Source of the DNA: Leguminivora glycinivorella
Taxonomy: Eukaryota; Arthropoda; Insecta; Lepidoptera; Tortricidae
Length of the DNA: 64,000 nucleotides
Direction: 5' to 3'
Assembly: GCF_023078275.1 (NCBI RefSeq)
Contig: NC_062974.1
Location: 23,055,119 to 23,119,118, forward strand
The notes below the pieces were generated by a model. That model searched no databases. It was not told where the DNA came from and was given only the letters and a program-made list of their open reading frames with translations. A program made the translations under genes and the position numbers. Positions 37,801 through 50,100 of this stretch are shown one piece after another. Position 1 is the stretch's first letter. Every line of letters begins with the position of its first letter.

Positions 37801-40800
37801 GCAGCGGACCCGGTGGAGCCGCCCTTTGTTCCCCCTATAACGGACGAGGAGATGGAATTGGCCATGGAGCGGTTGAGGATTGCGCGCAAAGCACCGGGAC
37901 CGGACGGAGTGCCAGGCAAAGTGCTCTTCCTGGCACTTAAGCACCTTGGCAATCGTCTAAAATCCCTTCTGCAGGACTGCCTTGAGGAGGGCCGCTTCCC
38001 AAGCTGCTGGAAGGAAGGTCGACTATGCCTTTCTCCGGCCGGCTACCGACCCATCGTGCTCCTGGATGAGGTCGGGAAGCTCTTCGAACGAATTCTGGCC
38101 GCCCGAATTCAACAGCATCTGGTGGGAATGGGTCCGAACCTACCTACATGACTGCCAATTCGGATTCCGCAGGGGGAGGTCTACTATAGACGCGGTGGCA
38201 GCGCTGAGAGATTTTGTGGTGCTAGCAGCTGGGCAGGGGGAAGGAGTAGTGGCGGTATCACTGGATATCGCCAACGCTTTCGGCTCGCTGCCCTATGCGG
38301 TCATTGGGGAGGCACTTCGTTATCACGAGGTGCCTCACTATTTGAGGCGAGTAGTAGAGCACTACCTGACGGGACGGGTAGTGCTGTATGAACAGAGGGG
38401 TATCAGGAGTGCGAGGGCTATGGCGTGCGGGGTTCCGCAGGGGTCTGTCTTGGGTCCAATCCTGTGGAATCTCGGCTATGACTGGGTAATCCGGGGGTGC
38501 AGCTTCCCCGCATGATCACCGTGTGTTACGCAGACGACACACTAGTGGCTGTGCGGGGAAGAGAGCTAGATGAGGTACTCAGGAGGGCGGCGGTGGCGAC
38601 CGAGCTCACGGTGGAGCGCATAGGACTCCTGGGGCTCCGGGTTGCCTTACCAAAGACCGAGGCTATGGTCCTCGGGCGAACGAGGGGTGGGGCCGGTTAC
38701 CTTCGGGCGCTGCAGTGAGGGTGGGGGGTGAATCTGTCCAGGTCAATCCCCACATCAAGTACTTGGGTCTTGTCCTGGACAGAAAGTGGACGTTCGAGGA
38801 GCACTTTGCGAAACTGGCTCCTCGCCTCGTGGGGGCGGCCTCGGCTCTGGGCCGCCTATTACCTAATTTGGGAGGGCCGAATACCCCATGTCGGCGCCTA
38901 TATGCGGGGGTCGTCAGGAGCATGGCGCTCTACGGCGCGCCCATTTGGGCTGAACGACTGACGACACGCGCAAAGGCACTGCTCCGTCGGCCACAGAGGT
39001 TAGTGGCCCAAAGAATGGTGAGGGCCTACCGCACCACCTCTCACGCAGCGGCATGCCTTCTTGCCGGCACCCCACCTTGGGAGCTGGATGCGGGGGTGCT
39101 GGCGGAGAGGTACCGGCTTAAAGTGGAAGCCAGAGAGCGAGGAGAGGTCCCGGACGCTGAGGAAGCCGAGAGAAGGGAGCGGGCTGCCGCGGAGCGCCTG
39201 AAAGAAAGATGGAGGGATGCCTTGGAGAATAGCGCCTATGGAACCCGAACCATGGGTGCTATTCTACCAGTGATGGACGAGTGGTTCAGCCGCAGGAGGG
39301 GGGCCCTAACATACAGGATAACGCAGGTGGTGTCCGGACACGGCTGTTTCGGACATTACCTGCACAGAATACGGAGAGAGCCGGGGCCTCACTGCCACGA
39401 ATGCGGCGCAGCGGACGACACGGCCCAGCACACTTTGGAAGAGTACGGTCGCTGGGCTGTTGAAAGAGCCACGCTCAGGGCGGCGACGGGGATGGCGGAC
39501 CTCTCGCTACGCAGCGTAGTAGAAGCTATGCTGGGTAGCGAGAAAAACTGGAATGCGGTGGTTTCCTTCTGCGAAGTGATCATATCGCAGAAGGAAGAAG
39601 CAGAGAGGGAGCGAGAAGCAGCCGCAGACGCTCTTCCGCTACGACGCAGGCGGCAGGGTCGAAGGCGAAGAGCGTACGCTCGCCTCGAGCCGTAAGGGGT
39701 TTTACCCCCCTGATTGAATGCCAGCGAGGGGGATCAAGCGTCTCTGATCCCCCTCTTTAAGCGGGTGCCTTGGCCGGGCAATGCCGGAGGGCGCCGTGGT
39801 GAATGACATGATGACAACATCGATCCCAGCGCGCCCTCACGAACGGCAAAGAGGATGGAACGCCGGAGTGGGTTTAGTGGGTAGGGCCAAGTTTCCCCCC
39901 TCTCGACAGGGGAGGGGAAAGAAACGGCGAGTCCCACACATCGTGCGTAACAGCATTCCCACTCCGTCAAAAAAAAAAAAAAAAGGGTGGCAACGCGCTT
40001 GTGACACTGTTTGAGTTGCAGACGTCCATAGGTTACGGTGACCGCTTTACATCAGGCGGGCCGTATGCTTGTTATCCACCGACGTAGTATTAAAAAAAAA
40101 ATACAGGCCACCGTCGGTAGGTTTTAACAATTATTATTTTCTGTTGTCCCCATTCGGGAAAAAGCCGTCTCCAGTAGTCTCGTTCTAATCGTCCCGTGTT
40201 ACTGGGGTCCTTGCCCACCTTTGGTTTCCAACTTAACAACTATGCACAATCACCGGCATAAATAAGTGATGATTTCTGTACGTTGTCACATTAACATCTT
40301 GTTTGAAATGTCATACGAAATAGTCAAATGATTAAAAGCGACAAGGTACAGAAATCATCACTTATTTACAAGGCTCGGAACCGGTTTATTTTTTACCGGT
40401 TAAAACCGGTTTATTTCGATTTTACTCCGAACTTTCTAAAGAACGCGAACGTTATGAGAACTTTATTTTAACCGAAATAAACCGGTTTATTCGACGAGCG
40501 CCAAGACGCACCGGCGCAACGTCAATACCTACGTTCACTCAGCGACTTTTTTTGTTCGGTTAGAACAGTATTACCTATCATACTGCGGAATAAACCGATT
40601 TATTTTGTTCTCAACCGGTTAATCGAACGAAACCTTTATGAAAGCGTTCCCCTAAAAACCGGTTTAAAAATAGCGGTTTTTCGAGCGAAAACGAAATTTA
40701 AAGGTGAAGATTTAACCGGTATCCGAGCCCTGCTTATTTATGCCGGTGACTGCACGTGTGTACATTAGAAATTTAAATTTCAGATACGCGTCCCTTCTCT

Positions 40801-43800
40801 CGGACATCCAGCACGAGTACGCGGCGCGGCGCGCGCGCGTGGCCGGCGCGCCCACCGCCGCCGCGCTCACGGCCGCCGCCGCGCGCCACCCGCGCGACCA
40901 CTGCACGCTGCTGCGCGCGGCGTGCTCGCTGCTCGCACATGCTAGCAGCGACGAGTGTGCGCTCTACTCGAGATTATTCAGCAAGAGTTGTCCAGCTATA
41001 CAGTAAGTAAAAGAATTGGGAATATTCGAGAAACTCCGTGTGTTTTCACTGCACGCTGTTACGCTCGGCGTGCTCGTTGCTCGCCCATGCTAGTAGCGAC
41101 GAGTGTGCGCTGTATTCGAGATTATTCAGCAAAAGTTGTCCAGCTATACAGTAAGTAGCCTATTCATAAACGTACTCTAAAGTTATCAAGCCGATAAAAT
41201 TCGTTTGTCCCTTTCCGACGTATTTGGTGTGATAGAAAAGGACAAACGAACTATATCGGCTTCATAACTTTAGAGTACGTTCATGAATAAGGGGGTAAGT
41301 CTTAGGGCCGGTTGCACCAAACCGTCTGTCACCGTTAAAGCATTCATTAAATTTTATTGTATGGGAAGTTCCATGGATCTCTGCTGCGTGACGATGATGT
41401 GTCTGTCAAATGTGGTTGATGCAACTGGCCCTCAGTCTAAGCACAGAGCTGCCAAACATCTGTGCGACCGCTGCACACTGTTACGGTCGACGTGTTCGTT
41501 GCTCGCCCATGCTAGCAGTGACGAGTGTGCGCTGTACTCTAGGCTGTTTAGTAGAAGCTGCCCTGATATACAGTAAGTCCTAGTCTAAGTACAAAGCCGC
41601 CAAACATCCACGCGACCACTGCACCTTGTGTCCGTTACACTCGAGACTGTTTGGTAGAACTTGTCCTGCTATACATGCAGTAGGTATGTGCCTATTCTAA
41701 TTCGAAGGAGCTAATCCAAAACTGTAATTTTTAGCATTAAAGAAACTTCTCATTGAACTTTTAGAGACAGAATACCAGCCTAAGTACCCTCTAAAACGCC
41801 TCTTTTTTTTACAATCAAAAGGGAAATCGCCTTAGCGTCTATAACCTGGCTCTCCCTAAAAGTTTTAATTCTTTTTTTATTAATTTGCAGAGAATATCTA
41901 CAGTCGCTTTGCAACGGGCTGTACGAGACTCTTCGGCCTCACATCATACACATCAATCACTTGGAAACCCTCGCAGAGCTCTGCGTTATACTTCGAGTGG
42001 AGGTTTTAGAAGAGCAAGTAGCTAACGATCGTAAGTATTATGCAGTTTGCTACGATCTTGTGAATCGCAGTACATCTGTTTAGTCCTTTCTGATTCTTTT
42101 GTTCCATAAGAACCATCTCCAGAGAATAAAACACTAAATAACTATTGGGGAACACCTTACACAGATCAATCTATCCCCAAACTACGAGTAAGCAAAGCTA
42201 CTATGGGTGCTTATGACGATATCCATACTAATATTATAAATGGGAAAGTGTGTGTGTCTGTTTGTTTGTCCGTCTTTCACGGCAAAACGGAACGACGAAT
42301 TGGCGTGATTTTTTAACTGGAGATAGTTGAAGGGATGGAGAGTGACAAAGGCTACTTTTTGTCTCTTTCTTACCCCCCCCCCCACTTCCTTAAAATGGAA
42401 GGATGAAGTTTGTACGAAACACACCGCAATTTTAGAATTTAACGCGAGCAAAAGCTAATACTTACATATATAGATAAATACATACTTACATCCTAGACTC
42501 AGCAACAAACATATCTGTGTTCATTACACAAATAAATGCCCTTACTGGGACTTAAACCCTGGACCATCGTCTTAGTACTAGCAGGCAGGATCATTACCAA
42601 GTACGCCAGGCCGGTCGTCCTAACCACAGAAAGATTCTCACGTGCTTCGCCCAGCCAATATTTTGCAGCAATTCTTCGGAAGTGGCTCACTTCTTTTGAG
42701 AACGCTTATAGGTTTCTAATGGGTGGGCAACGCGCATGTGACACCCCTTGAGTTGCAGGTGTTCATAGGTTACGGTGACCGCTTTCCATCAGGCGGACCG
42801 TATGCTTGTTTGCCACCGACGTGGTATTAAAAAAATATTTTATACTTCCAATTATACAGGGTGCCCCTAAATGACGTTGACAAAGAATAGGAAAATGTTG
42901 AAATAAACCAAAATATCGAAGTTACCGAAAATATTTTTGGGCCTATATATACATATTGTATATTTCTACATTCACCATGGATATTTCAGCAGCATTCCTA
43001 CTTATTACGTAAATTCAACTAACTTAAAACTATAAATTATAATTTGTAATTAATCTTAAAACCCTAGCCCGTTTATTGATTACAAAAATTAGGATTTTTT
43101 ACAAGCTATACGTGCAATAAGTTAGACCAAAGTCATACTAGAGACTGCAGCGGCATATCGTTAATTTTTTGTTCTAATATTTACGTTTGTACTTCAAAGC
43201 CAAAGGAGGATATTTTGAAGACGATTCGATTAATTTGGTCAAAAATTATTAAGGTTTCACATTTTAATTTGTAGGACAATCATTCGTCTAAGGACAGAAA
43301 AATAATTATACAAACGTTATTTTTGGGCCCCCCTGTATGTATCGCTCAGTCTAGCATTTTATTGAAATGAATGTTTTTTTTTAGCGGAGACCTTGGCAGC
43401 TCTAGGAGCTTGCGCCCGTGCCCTCCTACAAGACGCACAAGAACGTCTAGTATTCAGAGCACACGTGCATCTCCGCTCCGACGTACTACTGTACCGCCCG
43501 GCTCCGCCTGACCTGCAGTACCCGGGGAAACTGCTTATGATGGAGGCAAGTTATTATTATGACTTTTATTTATCTTCCTTCTTAAGTTAGGTTTTGTACA
43601 ATATGAGTATAAAAGTAAAATAAAAATAACACTTACAAAACAATATAAAACATATAAACACATTATAAAAAACCTAACCTAGGGTGCCGCCAGCAGCGGG
43701 GCAGGGCCCAAGCTGCCGGTGGTTAGGGCTGCAGAGAGAGGAACCGTCGGACTATCCGCGCCGTGTCCAAGATCACCGCCGCACGCATCTGGCCCTTGAT

Positions 43801-46800
43801 CCATCCACCTAGCGAGAGTCTCTTAAGATGGTGGTCGAGACTCTTCGCTATGAGACCGTTCGCTGAAACGACTATCGGAACAATGATCGTTGAATCAACA
43901 TCCCACATGGCGGTTATCTCGTGAGCCAAGTCTAGGTACTTACTGGACTTGTCCTTCTCGGCTTTCACGAGATTCTCATCATGGGGGATGGTGATGTCAA
44001 CGAGCACGGCCCGGCGTTGCGGTCGATCTATTATCACAATGTCAGGCTTATTGGCTACAATAGTCCTGTCAGTGATAATAGATCGATCCCAATAGAGCGT
44101 GGCACGGCCATTTTCAAGAACTGGCGCAGGTAAGTACTTGTAGTACGGTACTTCGCGGTCCACAAGGCCGTATTGAAGAGCAAGCTGCTGGTGAATGATC
44201 CGGGCTACGAGATTATGCCTGTGCAAGTACTCACCGTTAGCAAGATGAGAACAACCGGAAATGATATGCCTGAGTGATTCTCCGGGACGGCGGCATGCCC
44301 GACAAATGTCGACCGTGCCGTCCTTCAGGATATATTTCCGGTAGTTGTTCGTCATCATAACTTCGTCCGCAATTGCACAGGCAAAACCCTCAGTTTCTCC
44401 GAAGAGGTCCCCGAATCGTAACCAGTTCACCGATGCGAGCAGGTCTACATCGGGTCCCGTGAGGGCCTTGTTGAACCGCCCGTGTAGCTGCTTGCTCTCC
44501 CATACCGCCTTGCGGTCCGCAGCACTTAGTACCACAGGTTTGCGCCAGTTCTCTTTCGCCAAGGAGAGCGGCGTGAGGTTTCCGTCCACTGCCACCACAT
44601 CACGATGCATCCCACACTCGTTGTTAAGGAAGTAATTCCTGAGATTGTACACCTCACGGTTGTGGAGATTTTTGGCGTTTAGGAAGCCTCGACCTCCGCA
44701 CTTCCGTGGGATGTACAATCTCATAACAGACGAGCGCGGGTGTAACATACGGTGTGTGGTAAGCAGTGACCGGACCCTCCGATCCAGGGCGTCCAGCTCG
44801 GTCTGTGTCCACCTTAGTATGCCAAAGGAGTATGTGAGTAGAGGCATTACCCAGGCGTTAAAGGCGCGCACTTTGTTGCCTCCTGACAAAAGACTGTTAA
44901 GGACTTTTGTCAGCCGACTGAAAAAGCGCTCCTTCACCGACCGTCTAATGCCAACATCCTCAATACCCAACGACTGTGACATACCAAGGTACTTATAGGT
45001 TTCTGATTCAGAGATAGATCTTCTGATAGATTTTCTGAATTTATTATTATTATTATTTCGTTTTAGACAGGCAGCTGATGCTGGTACGTCTAAATCATAG
45101 TTCACTTTGCACGATTTCACTACTTAGATAGTTTGTCTAGTCTATTTTTAAATTGATTAACACTGGTAGAGTTCACAACTTCAGAGGGTAATTTGTTCCA
45201 AGCTTGCACTATTCTGTTTGTAATGAAGTTTTTACCGATATTTGTTTTGTGCTTTGTTGTTACAAGTTTTATGTTGTGTCCTCTTGTGCGCGTGTTTGAA
45301 TTTCGAGTGAACAGGTCGACTAGTTCTGGACAGTCATAGTACCCTTGAATGATTTTAAAGGTCTCGATCAAATCTCCACGTTCACGCCTCTTTTGCAGTG
45401 ACGTCAGGCCCAGCTTCACTAATCTTTCTTCGTAGGAGAGTGACTTTAGTTACTTATACTTGTGCTGATTCTCCCGCTCACCGTGACTGATCGTAGATTG
45501 GGCACTCGGCAGCCAGACTCCCTTTGTCGAAATTATTTCAGTGTTTTGTAGTTTATTATCGGTCGACGTTATTGTGCAAAATCTTAAATTATTCTGATGA
45601 ACAATGTACTCCCGAAGAAATCAAAGCTATATTGCGCTCAAAGTGACTGACAATTTGTTACCTGAAAAGTCGAAGAAAGCGTACATGGAAATTAACCTAT
45701 TTTATTGTTCTCGGATAGGTATGTATTTGGCTGTCGTAGAAAAAGTATAGTATACAATTGTAACATTATGAAGGCTTAAAAGTCTCGTACCTTAATTGGC
45801 CACTCGGCACTTTTATAGCCTTCATAAAGTTACCATTATATCATATACCTTTGAGTATCTTTGAGTAGTTTTATCATATCTTTGAGTCGTCGGCAACCCG
45901 AACCCTCCTTGGAACTTGTACACTCCTTTTTGCTGTGTACTTAACACAGCAAAAGGGAATGTACAAGTTTCTAATGGGGTGGCAACGCGCATGTGACACT
46001 GTTTGAGTTGCAGGCGTCCATAGGTTACGGTGACCGCTTTACATCAGGCGGGCCGTATACTTGTTTGCCACCGACGTAGTATTAAAAAAAAAAAAACTAT
46101 TTGATAAAGAGAGACTCCATCATCGTTATCACCATCGTCATAGTAGTCATGAATATTCGGTGAATCCTGGTCTGTACTCGATAGGTAATCTGGTACCTGG
46201 GTAATAAATGACATATTTTTTGTACATACATACAATACACTCACACCTGTTTCCCAGTGGGGTAGAGAGAGATCATGGATTTCCATTTGCTACGATCCTG
46301 ACAAACCACTTTCCTTTCACGCACTTTCATAACGTTCCTCATACCCGTGGCCCATTTCTCAAAGCTCAAAGATACAAGTTACAAGCGGAAGTCTCTTTTC
46401 AACCTGTCATGTTAGACAGTGACTACCACTTGGAAATTGTAAGTAAGTAAGTAAAACACTTTTCCCCTCACTAGCTCGGAAACACGTGTTTTGTCCTTTA
46501 ATACCAGCGGGTAAAAACGCATTTTATCCACTAGTGGGTAAAGTAATTTGACCTTGAATAAAGTCAAATTAACTGCTTTAGAATTGATAAAAGTAGGCGA
46601 ATCTAGTAATAAAGATGGTTTACCACCTGTGGAACTACGGAAAGCAGTGATAACCGCATTTTTTGCGTTGTAGTTTCCTCGCTATAGTGAGGGGAAAAGT
46701 TTTGTGTTACACTCGGGTGCAAATGTATTTTACTTCTCGTGTGTTAAAAAACTCGCAAGTTCAGGATTCTATTCTCGAACCACTCGCTTCCCTCGTGGTT

Positions 46801-47119
46801 CAACTATAGAATCCTTTCACTTGCTCGTTTTTCAATTCCACACTCGGCGTTAAAATACAACTTTGCCCCCTTGTATAACAAATAACTATTATTGTACCAG
46901 AAAATAATACAACACACAGGAAAAAGAGGTTAATTGTAACTTGTAGCTTCGAGAAATGGGCCACTGCTCGTCGGTTTCGAGTACTTCTGACCTGACCTTT
47001 TTGTAATATTTCCCCGATCCGGTCGAGAAAAGTTCGCCTAGGTCTTCCAATCCCAACTAACCCTTCCATTCTTTTTAACCGACTTCAAAAAAAGGAGGAG
47101 GTTCTCAATTCGACTGAAT

Positions 47120-47166
<47 letters not shown>

Positions 47167-50100
47167 TATGTATGTTACTCGATATCTCCGAGAATCGTGG
47201 ACCGATTTTCAAAATTTTTTTTTTGATCGAACCGGTATAACCCCGAGATGGTCCCATTGGCACCAAGTCAGGGTCTGATGTTGGGATCCTGGAGAAATCG
47301 AGGGAACTCTTCAAATGTTATAGGCACATGTAATGTTTTTAGTCTATTTTTCAAAGGTACAACAGTATTTACGTCTGATGGTAATAATTTTATGTGGCTG
47401 AGCTGATGATGGAAGGTCAACTCCTCAATGGTTAGGAGTTAAAGGATAATTCTTTCACTACTGTACATGTATTCGGACTGATACATATAATATCACTAGG
47501 AACCACTAAAAATCAACAAATAAATAAACTTTTTAACAAAAAATAAAACCGCCTTCAAAAATAAGCGCGTTACAAAACACGGAGAAACTAAAAAGCCAAA
47601 AATAATAAACCTTTCAATTCAGATTTCTTATCGTATTGCAATAATCTAAACATCCAAATTATAAACAAATCAATTATTTTTGGAGTCGGTACCAGCCTGT
47701 GTATGGTTGGGTGGGGCAAACAGAAAATAGCAAGGCGACGAATAGGTCTGGTAGCGACTACAAAAATAATTGATTTGTTTATAATTTGGATGTTTAGATT
47801 ATTGCAATACGATAAGAAATCTGAATTGAAAGGTTTATTATTTTTGGCTTTTTAGTTTCTCCGTGTTTTGTAACGCGCTTATTTTTTCATACACTTTCTT
47901 CGTTAATCTCCTCTCATCCATCCTCTTTTAATTATGCTATTTTACCTTATACTTAGTCTTTCAAAATAAAGTCAGCTATGTTTTTCTATCTTCTATGAGT
48001 TCTATGTTTATCTATTGTTAATCTATCATGTCAACGTCATTTCTGCTCGAAATAAATTGTCAAAAGTGGAGATCGAAATGAGAGCGAATAATTTTCATAC
48101 GGAATATTAGAAATACGTAACTAAAATCTAACTAACATTCATCGAAAATTTAAAGTACATGGAAGACATAATTATTGACGATGGCGAGCGACTGGCAATT
48201 TAAAATGAAGAAATATTTCGAAAGTGTGGCAAAGAAAACTAGGAAATCCGTTGAAAATTATGAGGTGAGGCTCTTCTTTTTGTGAGGAAACCTTCATACA
48301 TCTGCGACGGAATAGGCGAGACGACTAAAAAACGAATTAGTCCGTCAGTTAGATTTTTAAAGAATTTTAGACACGTTTTTTTTCTTTTTTCTCGTAAACA
48401 AAAAATTACGACGGTATAATAGGGTACAGTGCGTTGAAGTTTCGCGTGACGTCACGCCTAGGTACAATTTTTACTTAGACGTGACGTCACAAGCCGCACT
48501 ACGGAACTTTGATGCTCTATATCTTTGTATTTTTTCATTAATTAGAAAAAGCAAAAAATATGTGTTCAGTATTTCTGGACGATCTGACGGACTAAACAGA
48601 ATGCCAATTTTTTTATGTAGTCGTCATCCCTATTCAAAGGTGTATGCGAATTGCGAAGTCCCCAATCCGCATCGGGCTAGCTTGGGGACTATTATAGCCC
48701 GAGCCCATGCATGAAAGCAGGCCTATGCCTTGCCGGACGATTAGGCTTCCATTTTATCATTTATCAACGTGGATAAGACACCTGTCACTCTCACACTTAC
48801 ATACTTGCCAGAACGTGACGGATGCTTTAACCACTTAGATAAGTGATAAAATTGCAAGCATTATTAGGCCAGCAGCAGTGGGACGTACGAATATATAGAC
48901 TAAATATTTTTTTGTTATTTTTTTATTACCGCCCAGTAAATATTTTAGGACAGCAATGACCCTCATGACATCAGAAATAAATATATATATAAAATAATAT
49001 TTTTGTTATTCCAGCAAATCGCCCTATCTATCCAACAAGAGCAATCCCTCAAACGTTCAGACTCCCGCAACTCTATGGTGTCGGACATCTCCGCTACCTC
49101 GCAAGAGGTCGCCAACATCAATGTGGAGGCCCAACGGAGGCCGGTGGCCTCCCCGGCTGATCTACACGGCATGTGGTACCCGGGGGTCAGGAGGACTTTA
49201 GCAGCACTGTCTAGGCTTTACAGGTGAATATTGATTGTTTATAATAAGGAGGCCGATGGAGGCCTATGGCCTCCTGCCTAATCTACATAGTACAATCGCT
49301 GTCTCCATCCAAAAAGAACAGTTCCTCAGATATTACTGCTAACTTACAAGATGTTGCCAACATCAACATTGAGGCCCAACAGAGGCCTGTGTACTCCCCG
49401 GCTAATCTACACGGCACGTGGTACCCGGGGATTAGGAGGACTTTGGCAGCACTGTCTAGACTATATAGGTGACTATTTAGTTTAAGTAACAAGAGCAGTT
49501 CCTCAGACATCGCGGCTACCTCACAGGAGGTCGCCAACATCAATGTGGAGGCCCAACGGAGGCCTGTGGCCTCCCTGGTGTATTGACAGTTTATAATGTA
49601 GAGGCAGACAAAAGCCTATGATTAAATCTAGCGCTCAAAGCTAAAATATTACCCTGAATAGGAATGCATTTGGCAGAAGCCAAACTAGATATATCTTTCC
49701 AGATAAAAGTTAGAACAGGCTTAAGCAGTAACGTTTTCGAAACTTTCGAAGAAAATACGTGTTTGTTGGTGATATCGGTTTTTAATGAATGATTTCGTTC
49801 TTCTACTATATAAAAAGATTTCCATGTTTTTTTTTTCATATGGACCACTTTTTTCCGTCGGTATCTCGAGTTTCATACTTGCTGAATTTATATTATGAAC
49901 TTTATACATTCAGTTTAATGAATTGAGTGGTTTCTAAATCAACTTATTTCGTTTTAGGTGTCTCGAAAAGAAAGTCTTCCAAGGCCTAGCACAAGAAGCG
50001 ATATCCCTCTGCGTCCAAAGCCTCGACAGCGCCTGCAAGCAGATCTGCGCCACACAAACCAACATCGACGGCGAACTCTTCCAAATCAAACATCTGCTCA

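Larger units (their letters stand above)
35710..39984 (+). mobile_element. R1-clade non-LTR retrotransposon, 5'-truncated and frameshifted
   Basis: It carries two ORFs in R1 order (gag-like with zinc knuckles, then endonuclease-reverse transcriptase), a 3' UTR and a poly(A) run at 39969-39984. The ORF junction is TAATG. ORF1 lacks its N-terminal part, so the element is truncated on the left; the exact left end is not clear. Three frameshifts in ORF2 make it inactive. Its GC content (~58%) contrasts sharply with the intron around it. It lies in the sense orientation of COG3 intron 6 and accounts for most of that intron. Confidence 0.93.

Noticed and set aside
41283..41576. 97-codon frame in COG3 intron 7 as an independent gene
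   Set aside because: Its N-terminal half is MITE sequence and its C-terminal half is a copy of COG3 exon 7.
43723..45120. 465-codon frame as a possible host gene
   Set aside because: The content is an R4 polymerase end fused to the tail of another LINE.
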